This document shows positions 1-9,084 of a DNA stretch of 64,000 bases, one piece after another. This stretch comes from Sulfidibacter corallicola (lineage in GTDB: Bacteria > Acidobacteriota > Holophagae > Acanthopleuribacterales > Acanthopleuribacteraceae). The DNA lies in the NCBI RefSeq assembly GCF_017498545.1, contig NZ_CP071793.1, forward strand, positions 3,224,001 to 3,288,000, in the 5' to 3' direction. Each line of letters begins with the position of its first letter. Position 1 is the stretch's first letter. The notes below the pieces were generated by a model. It made no database searches and was not told the DNA's origin. It was given only the letters and a program-made list of their open reading frames with translations. A program made the position numbers and the translations under genes.

Positions 1-558
1 GCAACTCTCCACGAAGACCTGAACCATTTCCTCCATCAGCTCCTCGTCGCCATCGAGGATCTCGTTGAGGTAATTCAGGTTGGCGGCACCCACCCGATAG
101 GCCTCCAGGTTTTCCTCGGCACGCCGTTCGGGGTCCAGAAAATCGGCCAGGCATTTGGCCAAGGCCTGATCGCCGCCATCCCGGGCCGTGCGCGCCATTT
201 CGCCCAACAATTTGTCCGCCGCGATCGGCTTCGCGATAAAGCCTGCAGCGCCCATCTCCAATGACTCGAGAACGTTGCGCTCGGAAGATGCGGAAGTCAA
301 CATGATCACCGGAATATCGGTGACATCGGAGCGCGCCTTCAGGCGTCGCAGCACATCGAGCCCGTCCATATCGGGCATGACGATGTCGAGTAAAATCACA
401 CTAGGCTTGAATTTGTGAAAAACGGATACTTTTCCCTTCAACCCAAGTAACTCGAACGCAGATCTCACATGAACACATTCAATGCCCACCGGCTCGAGGA
501 TGCGTTGGACCACTACTCCGGCCAAGCGGGAATCGTCAACCAGTACCACCTTGGACAT
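1..558 (-). CDS. Response regulator receiver protein, C-terminus cut by window edge
   Basis: The first 186 codons read from an ATG at 556-558 preceded by GGGAGA. The receiver domain (about residues 3-120) is canonical: acidic pair D8/D9, phosphoacceptor D58 in ILLDIVMPDMDG, T/S in MLTS and K110 in the AKPI motif. After a linker, residues from about 155 on (LDGDEELMEEMVQVF) look like the start of an HPt helical bundle, but the window ends before the active His could appear. It probably takes phosphate from a histidine kinase and may pass it on. An HPt gene lies just upstream on the same strand, which suggests a shared phosphorelay. The output cannot be told because the end is missing. Confidence 0.85.
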   Translation of the reverse strand, partial: MSKVVLVDDSRLAGVVVQRILEPVGIECVHVRSAFELLGLKGKVSVFHKFKPSVILLDIVMPDMDGLDVLRRLKARSDVTDIPVIMLTSASSERNVLESLEMGAAGFIAKPIAADKLLGEMARTARDGGDQALAKCLADFLDPERRAEENLEAYRVGAANLNYLNEILDGDEELMEEMVQVFVESC

Positions 559-902
559 GGCAATTCTCCCATTGCTATATGAGAAACTATCGGAAGATTG
601 TCGGCCAGCTTGAAATTTGAAGAAATCCACGAAATGTACACTCGCCGCGGAACACGTATTCCAATGCAAACCTAGGTACACCATGGATTTCCAAGTACCC
701 CACCCGAACGGCGTCAGGCCTGGCCGGGCGCGGGATGAAACGGACGGATGGTTGGACGAAAGCGGTGCGGAGAGCGAGGGGCCCAATCTCCCACACGGGC
801 AACCCGGGCCGAGGCAGCGCTTACCGGAGACCAGAGCCTACGACCCGGCACGAACCGCCCGAATAGCCGATCGGTCCCTTCGACGCCCCCACTCGACGTC
901 GC
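559..902. other. Intergenic gap between HPt gene and receiver gene
   Basis: This gap separates two genes on the minus strand. I see no convincing gene, hairpin terminator or repeat in it. Open frames here have the arginine/proline-rich composition typical of non-coding GC-rich DNA. Confidence 0.5.
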
Positions 903-1250
903 TTACTGGAGTGATTTCAAATAATCCCGAAAAAATGTGTCTGTCTTCGCGAGCGCTTCCTCGAGCCGACGGTGCAGTTCGGGCAGCGGCGTCAAATCAT
1001 GGGCCAATGCGGCCTTCTCGATTTCAAAAGCGATTTCTTGGATGGACTGCGCTCCGATATTCGCGCTGGCCCCCTTCAACGTGTGGGCCGTCGCCTTGAT
1101 CGAATCGGCATCGGAAGACGCAACGGAGCCGGCGATTTTCCTGGCGTGAACGGCGGCATCGTCCAAATACATTTCGATGAGTTCCTGTTCGAACTCGGTG
1201 TCACCATCCGAAGTCTCCTGAATACGCGAAAGATCGACCAAACTCTCCAT
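903..1250 (-). CDS. Stand-alone HPt (histidine phosphotransfer) domain protein
   Basis: This is a 115-residue single-domain protein. The HPt signature AHTLKGAS holds the phosphoacceptor H56 in an all-helical context (IKATAHTLKG then SANIGAQSIQEI). I chose the ATG at 1248-1250 because GGAG lies directly upstream; the frame stays open about 20 codons further without a better site. HPt proteins shuttle phosphoryl groups between receiver domains in multistep relays. The next gene on the same strand is a receiver protein whose C-terminus also starts to look HPt-like, so the two may be partners. No kinase is adjacent in the window. Confidence 0.85.
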   Translation of the reverse strand: MESLVDLSRIQETSDGDTEFEQELIEMYLDDAAVHARKIAGSVASSDADSIKATAHTLKGASANIGAQSIQEIAFEIEKAALAHDLTPLPELHRRLEEALAKTDTFFRDYLKSLQ

Positions 1251-1670
1251 ACTGAACTCCGTCGTTGAACTTGAGACACAGATGCCACCGTGGATCTTCT
1301 GAAGAAACACTTCAGACTGTTTTACAAAATGAATGATGTTAATCGATGAGGATTTTGTCGATTATAACGCATTCCACAACACTGTGACACGTCCCATTTC
1401 GCATCGGATCTCGCGTGTCGCGCATGGAAACCTGCAGCGACAGGGAAAATCGGGCACCGAAGAACCCCTTCGAAAGCACGCCATCAAGAGTCGCAAAACA
1501 GACGCTAACTCTATTGTTTCAAAAGCTTCACAGCGCCGGGCAACGAACGTGCCGATTATCGCGAACCACCCCAAAGTGAAGCTGGAAAGCCGATTGGGCT
1601 CTATGTTAAAATTTCAGGCCTTTTAAATCCAAGGGAATGCTCGTTTTAACCCTGAGGAGTGATCAATCTT
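1251..1670. other. Divergent intergenic region upstream of proS
   Basis: The gap lies between the HPt gene (minus) and proS (plus) and must hold promoters for both. It is more AT-rich than its neighbours. On the plus strand TAAAAT at 1607-1612 (5 of 6 matches to the -10 box) is the best candidate for proS, but no good -35 box is seen at standard spacing. GAGGAG at 1654-1659 is the proS ribosome site. No gene is supported. Confidence 0.4.
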
Positions 1671-3413
1671 ATGCGGCGTTCTAGATTCCTCATCAACACG
1701 CTGAAGGAGACCCCCAAGGAAGCGGTGGTCGTTTCGCACATCCTGATGTTGCGAACCTGCATGATAAAACAATTGGCTTCAGGCATTTACACCTACATGC
1801 CACTTGCGCTGCGCTCGTTGCGCAAAATCGAGAACATCATTCGCGAAGAGCTGGATGCGGCCGGCTGCCAGGAATTGCTGATGCCCATGGTGCAACCTGC
1901 CGAGTTGTGGTCCGAAAGCGGCCGCTGGCAAGCTTACGGCAAAGAGTTGTTGCGATTCGAAGATCGCAAGGACAACGGCTACTGCCTGGGCCCGACCCAC
2001 GAAGAGGTCATCACCGACATCGCGCGACGCGAGATTCGCTCCTACCGCGAATTGCCCGTCAACCTCTATCAGATTCAAAGCAAGTTCCGCGACGAGATTC
2101 GTCCGCGATTCGGGTTGATGCGCGGGCGCGAGTTCATCATGAAGGACGCCTACAGTTTCGATACGGACGAGCAGAGTTGCGACGAAAGCTATTGGCAGAT
2201 GTACGAGGCATACAAACGGATCTTCACGCGGTGCGGCCTCACGTTCCGCCCGGTCGAGGCGGATTCCGGCAACATCGGCGGAAGCTATACCCACGAATTC
2301 CACGTACTGGCCGGTTCCGGCGAAGACGAAATCCTCTCCTGTTCCCATTGCGACTACGCCGCCAACGTGGAGCGCGCCGAACTGAAGACTTTCGAACCGG
2401 CCGCGATGCCCGATTCGGTGCCGACTCCCGAAGAAGTGTCCACCCCCGCCCAGAAAACCATCGAGGCGGTCGCGGGCTTCCTCGGTGTCAAGCCGGAACA
2501 ATGCGTCAAGACCCTCGTCTACCGCGCCGGCGATCGCATCGCCGCGGCCGCGTTGATGGGTCATCGCGAGCTGAACGAAACCACGTTGCGCAATGAAATG
2601 GGTGCCGCCGAGATCGAGCTGGTGACCGATGCGGCCACGTTCCAGGCCAACGGTTTGGCGCCGGGTTTCATGGGCCCCCTCGATTGGCCAAAAGATATTC
2701 CAATTTATGTCGATGATGAAGTGATGGCTCAAAGTTCGGTGGTTACGGCTGCCAACAAGGTGGATACCCACGTGAAAAACGTCGTCCCCGTCGCCCACTT
2801 CAACCCGACCAAGGTGCTGACGCTTCGCGCGGCCCGCGCCGGCGACGGCTGCCCGCGATGCGGGGAAGGGGTCTACGAATCCTACCGCGGTATCGAGGTG
2901 GGCCAGGTCTTCAAATTGGGGATCAAGTACTCCGAATCGATGAAGGCCTTCTACCTGGACGCCGAGGGCAACGAACGCCCCATGGTCATGGGTTGTTACG
3001 GCATCGGGGTCAGCCGCACCATGGCCGCGGCCATCGAACAGAATCACGACAAGGACGGCATTATCTGGCCCGTCCAGATTGCGCCGTTCCACGTGGCTCT
3101 ACTGAACCTGGATATCAAGGACGAAGAGGTCGTCGCCGCATGTGAAGCGATCGAGTCCGGACTCGCCCTGCACGGGGTCGAAGTGTTGGTCGACGATACG
3201 GCCAACCGTCCCGGTCCTAAATTCAAGGATGCGGACTTGATTGGAATGCCGGTTCAAGTCAAAGTAGGAGCACGCTCACTGAAACAAGGCCAAGTCGAGC
3301 TGAAAGTTCGAAAGACGGGTGAGCGTCGCTCGGTCGCCTTGGCTGAAGCGGTCGACGAGATCCTTGCCGATCTGAAAAATTTGGGTTGGAATTCCGCGCC
3401 CGGACAGGTGTGA
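1671..3413 (+). CDS. proS: Prolyl-tRNA synthetase, bacterial type with editing insertion
   Basis: This class II synthetase charges tRNA-Pro. Family landmarks are in order: the N-terminus MRRSRFLINTLKE, motif 2 (residues 139-164, FRDEIRPRFGLMRGREF), the YbaK-like INS editing domain (about 225-400) between motifs 2 and 3, motif 3 with MGCYGIGVSRT, and a C-terminal anticodon-binding domain (about 475-575). At 580 residues the length is normal for the bacterial form. A GTG four codons earlier is possible, but the ATG at 1671 matches the family N-terminus and has GAGGAG upstream. The next gene starts within a few bases of its stop, so they are co-transcribed. Confidence 0.97.
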   Translation: MRRSRFLINTLKETPKEAVVVSHILMLRTCMIKQLASGIYTYMPLALRSLRKIENIIREELDAAGCQELLMPMVQPAELWSESGRWQAYGKELLRFEDRKDNGYCLGPTHEEVITDIARREIRSYRELPVNLYQIQSKFRDEIRPRFGLMRGREFIMKDAYSFDTDEQSCDESYWQMYEAYKRIFTRCGLTFRPVEADSGNIGGSYTHEFHVLAGSGEDEILSCSHCDYAANVERAELKTFEPAAMPDSVPTPEEVSTPAQKTIEAVAGFLGVKPEQCVKTLVYRAGDRIAAAALMGHRELNETTLRNEMGAAEIELVTDAATFQANGLAPGFMGPLDWPKDIPIYVDDEVMAQSSVVTAANKVDTHVKNVVPVAHFNPTKVLTLRAARAGDGCPRCGEGVYESYRGIEVGQVFKLGIKYSESMKAFYLDAEGNERPMVMGCYGIGVSRTMAAAIEQNHDKDGIIWPVQIAPFHVALLNLDIKDEEVVAACEAIESGLALHGVEVLVDDTANRPGPKFKDADLIGMPVQVKVGARSLKQGQVELKVRKTGERRSVALAEAVDEILADLKNLGWNSAPGQV

Positions 3414-3414
3414 A

Positions 3415-3864
3415 TTGCCGAAGAAGCGACTACATCGGGTAAGTATCTATTTGCTGGACCCTGACCGCCGGCGCCTACTTCTGTGCCGTAGCGAGCAGGG
3501 TCCCTTCGCGTCCCAATATGTCGCTCTCAGCGCGGGTCTCAACGATGCCGAAACGCCGTTGGAGACCCTGCGCAACCTGGTCACGCGGGTCACCCGCCTG
3601 GACTTCGAGTTCCTGGGTCACAGTAGCTGTATGCCCGTCGTCCTCGACGAACAGAGCGTCAAGGTCTTTCCACCGCTGCACCTGCAGGTGACCGCCATCG
3701 ATCAGAACACCGATATCGTGGAATACGTCTATCTGGGCCAGGCCAAAACGTCCCCGGCCTTCCGCGAAGGCTCGCCCCTGGCGTGGTTCACGCCGGCCAC
3801 CCTGCGGAACTCGCCGACCCACGTGCGCGCCGTGGTCCACCACATCCTCTCGCTCATGGCGTAG
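3415..3864 (+). CDS. Nudix-like domain protein with degenerate Nudix box
   Basis: This 149-residue protein begins at a TTG one base after the proS stop codon, so translation is probably coupled. The N-terminal pattern (HRVSIYLLDPDRRRLLLCRS, then QYVALSAGLNDAETPLE) follows the Nudix fold, but the box GX5EX7REUXEEXGU is not intact: the REUXEE core reads LRNLVTRVTR and has none of the metal-binding glutamates. Pyrophosphohydrolase activity is therefore unlikely. A C-terminal segment (SPLAWFTPATL) also resembles Nudix proteins of the IPP-isomerase/MutT group. Its role is unknown; the position suggests a link to proS expression or tRNA metabolism. The TTG start is not certain. Confidence 0.6.
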   Translation: MPKKRLHRVSIYLLDPDRRRLLLCRSEQGPFASQYVALSAGLNDAETPLETLRNLVTRVTRLDFEFLGHSSCMPVVLDEQSVKVFPPLHLQVTAIDQNTDIVEYVYLGQAKTSPAFREGSPLAWFTPATLRNSPTHVRAVVHHILSLMA

Positions 3865-3933
3865 CGTTCCGGCGCCGGTCCAAAATGCGCGGGCCCCAAG
3901 GGCATTCGACACCCTGGGCCACCCCGGCCGATA

Positions 3934-3942
3934 TGCTATAGT
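3934..3942 (+). promoter_or_regulatory. Extended -10 promoter candidate for hslVU
   Basis: TGCTATAGT gives an extended -10 (TGC) followed by TATAGT at 3937-3942, five of six matches. No clear -35 is seen, as is usual for extended -10 promoters. It would give a leader of about 130 bases before hslV. Confidence 0.4.
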
Positions 3943-4080
3943 TAGGGCCCGTTAAACGCGATATCGGGTTTGTCGTTGCCCTGCGGGCCCTCGAACGACG
4001 CCCCAGGAAACGGGCCGATCGACGCCATGGATTGGTCCCTTCCCATTTTCTTGGACAAACCCTTGAACAAGTGAGGTTTT

Positions 4081-4617
4081 ATGGAACCCATCAAGGCCAC
4101 GACCATCATTGCGGTTCGCAAGAACGGTCAGGTAGCCATCGCCGGTGACGGTCAGGTCACCCTGGGTAACGTGGTGATGAAACACACCGCCAAAAAAATT
4201 CGCCGCCTCTACAGCGACAAGATCCTGGCCGGCTTTGCCGGTTCCGCGGCAGATGCCTTTACCCTGTTTTCCCGATTCGAAGCCAAACTCGACGCCTACA
4301 AGGGTCAACTGTTGCGTTCGGTGGTGGAACTCGCCAAAGACTGGCGCTCCGACAAGGTGCTGCGCAATTTGGAAGCGATGTTGATCGTCGCCGACAAGGA
4401 TCACCTGTTCGTCGTCAGCGGCAACGGCGATCTCATCGAACCCGACGAGGGCATCGTGGCCATCGGTTCCGGTGGCTCCTTCGCCTATGCCGCCGCCAAG
4501 GCGCTCGCCCGCCACACCGAATTGGACGCTCGCGAGCTGGCCGGTGAAGCGATGCGCATCGCCGGCGAGATCTGTATCTACACCAACAATGAAATTGCGG
4601 TGGAGGCGATTGAGTAA
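4081..4617 (+). CDS. hslV: ATP-dependent protease peptidase subunit HslV
   Basis: This is the proteolytic subunit of the HslUV (ClpQY) complex, an N-terminal threonine hydrolase of the proteasome family. The sequence after the short leader MEPIKA is [20 protein letters not shown], which aligns with the mature N-terminus of HslV, so T7 (or T8) would be the catalytic threonine after removal of about six residues. Conserved AIGSGG and the C-terminal ICIYTNNEI are present. At 178 residues the length is normal. The stop codon directly abuts the hslU start, so the two are translated together. It acts in the cytoplasm on unfolded or regulatory proteins. Confidence 0.96.
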   Translation: MEPIKATTIIAVRKNGQVAIAGDGQVTLGNVVMKHTAKKIRRLYSDKILAGFAGSAADAFTLFSRFEAKLDAYKGQLLRSVVELAKDWRSDKVLRNLEAMLIVADKDHLFVVSGNGDLIEPDEGIVAIGSGGSFAYAAAKALARHTELDARELAGEAMRIAGEICIYTNNEIAVEAIE

Positions 4618-6003
4618 ATGGACAAACATATCTTGGATCTGACGAAATCGTTGCCGAACCTGACGCCCCGTCAAATCGTGGACGAGCTGGATCGCTACAT
4701 CATCGGTCAACACAAGGCCAAACGCGCCTGCGCCATCGCGCTGCGCAACCGACGCCGCCGCCAGAACGTCGCGCCGGAACTGGTCGACGAAATTCTGCCG
4801 AAAAACATCCTGATGATCGGCTCCACCGGTGTGGGTAAAACGGAAATCGCCCGTCGCCTGGCCAAGTTGGCCCACTCCCCCTTCATCAAGGTCGAGGCGA
4901 GCAAGTTCACCGAGGTCGGTTACGTGGGCCGCGACGTGGAATCCATGGTTCGCGACCTGGTGGAGATCTCCATCAACATGGTCAAGGAAGAACAGGCCAC
5001 CCTGGTGCGCACCCAGGCGAAGGATCTCGCGATCGAACGCATCCTGGACCTGTACCACCCGCCCTTGCGACCTGCCGCCAATCTCAGCGACGACGAGCGC
5101 GATGCCATCGAACAACGCCACTTGTCGCACCGGGACCGCCTGCGCGAGAAGCTACTGGCCGGCGAATTGGACGAGGAGAAGGTGGAGCTGGAAGTCAGTG
5201 AAACCAACATGCCATCCCTGACGGTGTTCAACGGGTCCGGCATGGAGGAGATCGGTTTCCAGATCAAGGACATGCTTCCCAACCTGTTCGGCGGCGGCCG
5301 CACCAAGCGCAAACAGTTTCCGATCGGTGAAGCCTTGGGTCGAATCCAACAGGAAGAAGAACAGAAGATGATCGACATGGACCAAGTCATGAAGGTCGCC
5401 CTGGAACGGGTCGAGAATTCGGGTATCGTGTTCCTGGACGAGATCGACAAGATCGCCGGCGGCGGCCGCCAGGGCTCCGGCCCGGACGTCAGCCGCCAGG
5501 GTGTCCAACGGGACCTGTTGCCCCTCATCGAGGGTTGCACGGTCAACACCAAATACGGCATGGTCAAGACCGATCACATCCTCTTCATCGCGGCAGGAGC
5601 CTTCCACGTGGCCAAGGTTTCCGACCTGTTGCCGGAACTCCAGGGTCGCCTGCCGATTCAAGTGAACCTGGATTCGCTGACGGAGGAAGATTTCTACCGC
5701 ATCCTCGTCGAGCCACGCAACTCGCTGATCAAGCAGAATACGGCCCTGCTCGAAACCGAAGAGGTGGAGATCCGATTCACGGAGGACGCCCTGCGGGAAA
5801 TCTCGCGCATCGCCTTCGAAGCCAACGAGTCTCAAGAGAATATCGGCGCCCGCCGGCTCCATGCGGTCATGGAAAAGGTCTTGGAGGATCTGTTCTACGA
5901 GGCCAGCGAGATGCCCGGCCAGGGGGTCGAAATCGACCGGGATTACGTGCTGAAGCAGATCGGCGACGTCACCGGTAACGACATGAAGAAGTACATTCTC
6001 TAA
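4618..6003 (+). CDS. hslU: ATP-dependent protease ATPase subunit HslU
   Basis: This AAA+ unfoldase feeds substrates into HslV. The N-terminal LTPRQIVDELDRYIIGQ is diagnostic for HslU. Walker A is GSTGVGKT (68-75), the pore loop GYVGRDVESM follows at about 102, the intermediate I-domain spans about 110-240, Walker B is GIVFLDEIDKI (about 268-278), and the C-terminal helical domain ends DMKKYIL, the tail that docks into HslV. The 461 residues are typical. The ATG follows the hslV stop with no spacer. The next gene starts about 120 bases later with its own ribosome site. Confidence 0.97.
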   Translation: MDKHILDLTKSLPNLTPRQIVDELDRYIIGQHKAKRACAIALRNRRRRQNVAPELVDEILPKNILMIGSTGVGKTEIARRLAKLAHSPFIKVEASKFTEVGYVGRDVESMVRDLVEISINMVKEEQATLVRTQAKDLAIERILDLYHPPLRPAANLSDDERDAIEQRHLSHRDRLREKLLAGELDEEKVELEVSETNMPSLTVFNGSGMEEIGFQIKDMLPNLFGGGRTKRKQFPIGEALGRIQQEEEQKMIDMDQVMKVALERVENSGIVFLDEIDKIAGGGRQGSGPDVSRQGVQRDLLPLIEGCTVNTKYGMVKTDHILFIAAGAFHVAKVSDLLPELQGRLPIQVNLDSLTEEDFYRILVEPRNSLIKQNTALLETEEVEIRFTEDALREISRIAFEANESQENIGARRLHAVMEKVLEDLFYEASEMPGQGVEIDRDYVLKQIGDVTGNDMKKYIL

Positions 6004-6121
6004 CCCGAGATAAACGGTGCCCGCGCCGGTTTCGAGCATCTTCGCCAACTCGAATCCGGCGTTCGGGTCGGCCGCCCACATCGGCGGCCGGCCAGCGCGC
6101 CGATGCCGCACGGAGGCTTTC

Positions 6122-6988
6122 ATGAAACTGAGCAGTGTCATGGGCAACAGTCAGAAGCTCGACGGTGGCGCCATGTTCGGCAACGCCCCGAAAGCGCTGT
6201 GGACCCGCTGGGTCGCGGCGGACGACCTGAACCGCATCGATCTGGCCTGTCGCGCGCTGTTGGTGGAAACCGAAAACCACAAAATCCTGTTCGAAGCCGG
6301 GATCGGCGCCTACATGGAACCCAAGTACCGCGATCGTTACGGGGTCCAAGAGTCGGAACACGTGCTGCTGGAATCCCTGGCCAATCTGGGCCTCGGCCAC
6401 GAGGACATCGACGCGGTCGTGCTCTCGCACCTTCACTTCGATCACGCCGGTGGTTTGATGGCCGCCTATGAACCGAACCAACCGGCCCGCTTGCTGTTTC
6501 CCAACGCCCAGTTCTACGCGGGCCGCCAAGCCTGGGCACGGGCCCGCGATCCCCACCCGCGCGATCGCGCCTCCTTCGTCCCGGACTTGAATCGACTGCT
6601 CGAGGAGAGCGGACGCCTGAACCTGGTAGACATCTCCGACGTGCTCCACTTCGACGAGCTGTCGGTCCGATTCCACATCAGTGAAGGGCATACCCCGGGC
6701 ATGCTGCTGGCGGACCTGCGCTGGAGCGATCGGCGCCTGGTCTTCGCCGCCGACCTGATTCCCGGTCGCCCCTGGGTGCACCTGCCGATTACCATGGGAT
6801 ACGACCGTTATCCGGAGCGGCTGATCGACGAGAAGCGCGAACTGCTGACCTCGCTGAACGCCGACGGCGGCTATCTGTACTTCACCCACGACGCCGAAGT
6901 CTGCGCCGCCAAGGTCGCCTTCGACGAGACGAAAAAGAAATTTTCACCGGTGGCTCAGGTCACCGCACTGGAGCGCGGGGAGCTGTAG
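6122..6988 (+). CDS. Metallo-beta-lactamase-fold hydrolase (YtnP/lactonase-like)
   Basis: This 288-residue protein has the dinuclear zinc motif HLHFDH at 103-108, a later His in EGHTPGM (about 184), Asp in FAADLIPG and a terminal His in FTHDAEV. The N-terminal pattern DGGAMFGNAPKALW is shared with YtnP-like and other quorum-quenching lactonase relatives, which makes lactone or ester hydrolysis the most likely chemistry; the substrate cannot be read from sequence. I chose the ATG at 6122 because GGAGG precedes it; the frame is open upstream but without a better site. A strong hairpin terminator follows the gene. No signal peptide is seen, so it is probably cytoplasmic. Confidence 0.85.
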   Translation: MKLSSVMGNSQKLDGGAMFGNAPKALWTRWVAADDLNRIDLACRALLVETENHKILFEAGIGAYMEPKYRDRYGVQESEHVLLESLANLGLGHEDIDAVVLSHLHFDHAGGLMAAYEPNQPARLLFPNAQFYAGRQAWARARDPHPRDRASFVPDLNRLLEESGRLNLVDISDVLHFDELSVRFHISEGHTPGMLLADLRWSDRRLVFAADLIPGRPWVHLPITMGYDRYPERLIDEKRELLTSLNADGGYLYFTHDAEVCAAKVAFDETKKKFSPVAQVTALERGEL

Positions 6989-7033
6989 TCTCGCGCAACC
7001 TGGTTCCGAAAAGCCCACAAACGGAACAGAGCA

Positions 7034-7075
7034 AAAAGCACACGAAGACAGTCATCCTGTGATTCGTGTGCTTTT
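7034..7075. terminator. Bidirectional hairpin terminator
   Basis: A perfect 13-bp inverted repeat, AAAAGCACACGAA (7034-7046) and TTCGTGTGCTTTT (7063-7075), encloses a loop that can pair further (ACAG with CTGT). A-tract and T-tract lie on opposite sides, so it can stop transcription from the hydrolase gene (plus) and from the convergent barrel gene (minus). Confidence 0.88.
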
Positions 7076-7149
7076 CGCCTATCTAGGACCGAGTTTCCAA
7101 AGAGGCCGGTGGCATACCGGTGGAGCGCTCGGCATGGTTGTGGGGCATG

Positions 7150-8844
7150 TCAGAACTGGAAGCTGACTTGACCCTCGAGCCAGGCGCCACGCTCGAGGAC
7201 ATCCCATGGAAGACGTTCCAAAATCCACCATGCGGGAAGCGTAGGCTGATTGCTGGCCTGAATCTCGATGAGCACGAGCAGTGCACGATCGCGAAAGGGA
7301 GAAAGGGTTTGACCGAAAACGAGTTCCGTATAGTCGAACCGGGTCGTGTCACCTTCGTTCTTGCTGTATCGGATCTCTAGAAGTGAACCGTACCGCGCGG
7401 AGGTCAACTGATAGGCCACATCGCGGGTGCGGAATTGAGCATTGGACTTGAAAAGGGGGTTGTCGATGGGCTGCACCTGTTCAACATTCCCATCCTGCTG
7501 GGACCAGGTGACTTTGCTTTCCCAGGTACCGTGATCCATTCCCACTCGGACCTCGGTGGACCTATTCTCGTTTTTATAGAAGCCCTCGTTGACGTACGCG
7601 CTGGAGGGCGTCTGCAGGTATGCTCCAAAAACATCGTGAGACGCGTAGGGCCGGTAATCGAAATCGTCGGCAAACTCCAACTCGATACCGACAACTCCAA
7701 AGCGGGCCGAAGCGAAATGCTGCTGTACCACGCCGGAGTGCTGCTCCTCTTCATGAACACCCAACTTGGTCTGAACGGCAAATCGCTGATCTTCACGTTG
7801 ATGGTCACCGGTGACCCATAACTTCGCCGAGGTGAAATCCCCATTCTCTACGGTGAGATAATCGACCTCCGAAGCCAAACCGAGCATGGCGTTGTCACGA
7901 TACTTCCAGATCGTGTCAAAACTTGCCTGGCGAGCCAACGGGTTTTGGTTGCGTTGCCAGTCGCCGAAGCGAACCTGGTGGGAAATGACTTGACCGAGGA
8001 GATCGTAATCCAACTCCTGCTCAAGCCGTAACTCTCGATGCCGATCGGTGAACGCATGGGTATCGATCAGGGATACCCGCGTATTGGCCACGACCTGATC
8101 GCCGAATCGACCTTCCAGATGGAGCCGCTCGGTGCGACCCGGTAAATCTTCCATCTCGTCGCGGATGGTTTCGGCCTCGAGGCCGATCGAAAAATCCTGA
8201 CCCGCGTAATCGACGCCGGCCATGATTTGGAAGGATTCGGGTAGACCGTCGGCGCGCCGATCGTTTCGTAACGAGGAGTTGACGGAAACGGCATCGGTCA
8301 CCTGGGTCACCAACATCACGGTGGCGCGCTGTTCGTCGCCGTTCAATCCCTGACGGGCACCGGTGGTGACTTTGGCGGTGAGGCTGTCGTCGACGATCGA
8401 GGAACGGGGAATGGGTCCCAACGGACTGCCGGTCTTGACCAGGGCGAGCCCGTCGAGCTCGCGATAGGGATCGCGATTCGCCCGCCGAATCATTCTTTTC
8501 AATTTGTGGCGTGTCTGTTCGTTCTCGGAAAGATCCAGCTCGAGGGGTAGGTCGTGGCGCAGGGCGATGGTTTCGCGGTTGTAACGCAGCAGCGCCTTGG
8601 TGCGCACCGGCAAATAGCCTTTCTTCAAAACGAAGAGCTGATATTGACCTGGTTCCAGGTTGAACTGGTATTGACCGTTCCGATCGCTGATGCCCCGCTG
8701 CACGAGGATGTGTGCCATCTCGTGGAAAATCACGATCTTGGCGCCACTCAACGGGCGTCCTTCCTCGGTTTGGACGAGTCCCGTGATCGTGGCACCGAAA
8801 CACGGCATCAGGCCGGCAAACGCAATGGCCAACCACTTCAACAT
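7150..8844 (-). CDS. Outer-membrane beta-barrel protein with N-terminal carboxypeptidase-regulatory-like domain
   Basis: The ATG at 8842-8844 has GGGGGG upstream and opens a clear signal peptide (MLKWLAIAFAGLMPCFGA). Residues about 20-95 form a CnaB/carboxypeptidase-regulatory-like domain (ITGLVQTEEGRPLSGAKIVI, then LEPGQYQLFVLKKGYLPV). The remaining 400-plus residues show alternating hydrophobic/polar strands ending in the aromatic GQVSFQF, the terminal signature of outer-membrane barrels. Unlike Oar-type TonB-dependent receptors it has no recognisable plug domain and, at 564 residues, is about half their length. It may be an outer-membrane channel or structural protein. Function and substrate are unknown. 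It converges on the terminator at 7034-7075. Confidence 0.75.
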   Translation of the reverse strand: MLKWLAIAFAGLMPCFGATITGLVQTEEGRPLSGAKIVIFHEMAHILVQRGISDRNGQYQFNLEPGQYQLFVLKKGYLPVRTKALLRYNRETIALRHDLPLELDLSENEQTRHKLKRMIRRANRDPYRELDGLALVKTGSPLGPIPRSSIVDDSLTAKVTTGARQGLNGDEQRATVMLVTQVTDAVSVNSSLRNDRRADGLPESFQIMAGVDYAGQDFSIGLEAETIRDEMEDLPGRTERLHLEGRFGDQVVANTRVSLIDTHAFTDRHRELRLEQELDYDLLGQVISHQVRFGDWQRNQNPLARQASFDTIWKYRDNAMLGLASEVDYLTVENGDFTSAKLWVTGDHQREDQRFAVQTKLGVHEEEQHSGVVQQHFASARFGVVGIELEFADDFDYRPYASHDVFGAYLQTPSSAYVNEGFYKNENRSTEVRVGMDHGTWESKVTWSQQDGNVEQVQPIDNPLFKSNAQFRTRDVAYQLTSARYGSLLEIRYSKNEGDTTRFDYTELVFGQTLSPFRDRALLVLIEIQASNQPTLPAWWILERLPWDVLERGAWLEGQVSFQF

Positions 8845-9084
8845 GCAACCCCCCGGGATTGTTTGCGCAACCAGTTTGAAGGATAGACTGGATCCAACAT
8901 TAATATAAATGAAAGGTAAAAAACATGCAAACCCTGGCAACCGTAATGAGCATCTCATTTAGAACGACAGGGTTAGCTTGGATCACCAGGGTTTGGCGGC
9001 CCTGGACGACAGGTGTCGATCCGGGTCTCCGGACCCCCCTGAGACTGCCACAACCCTTTTCCGTTCAAGCAGTTGCCGAAACCG

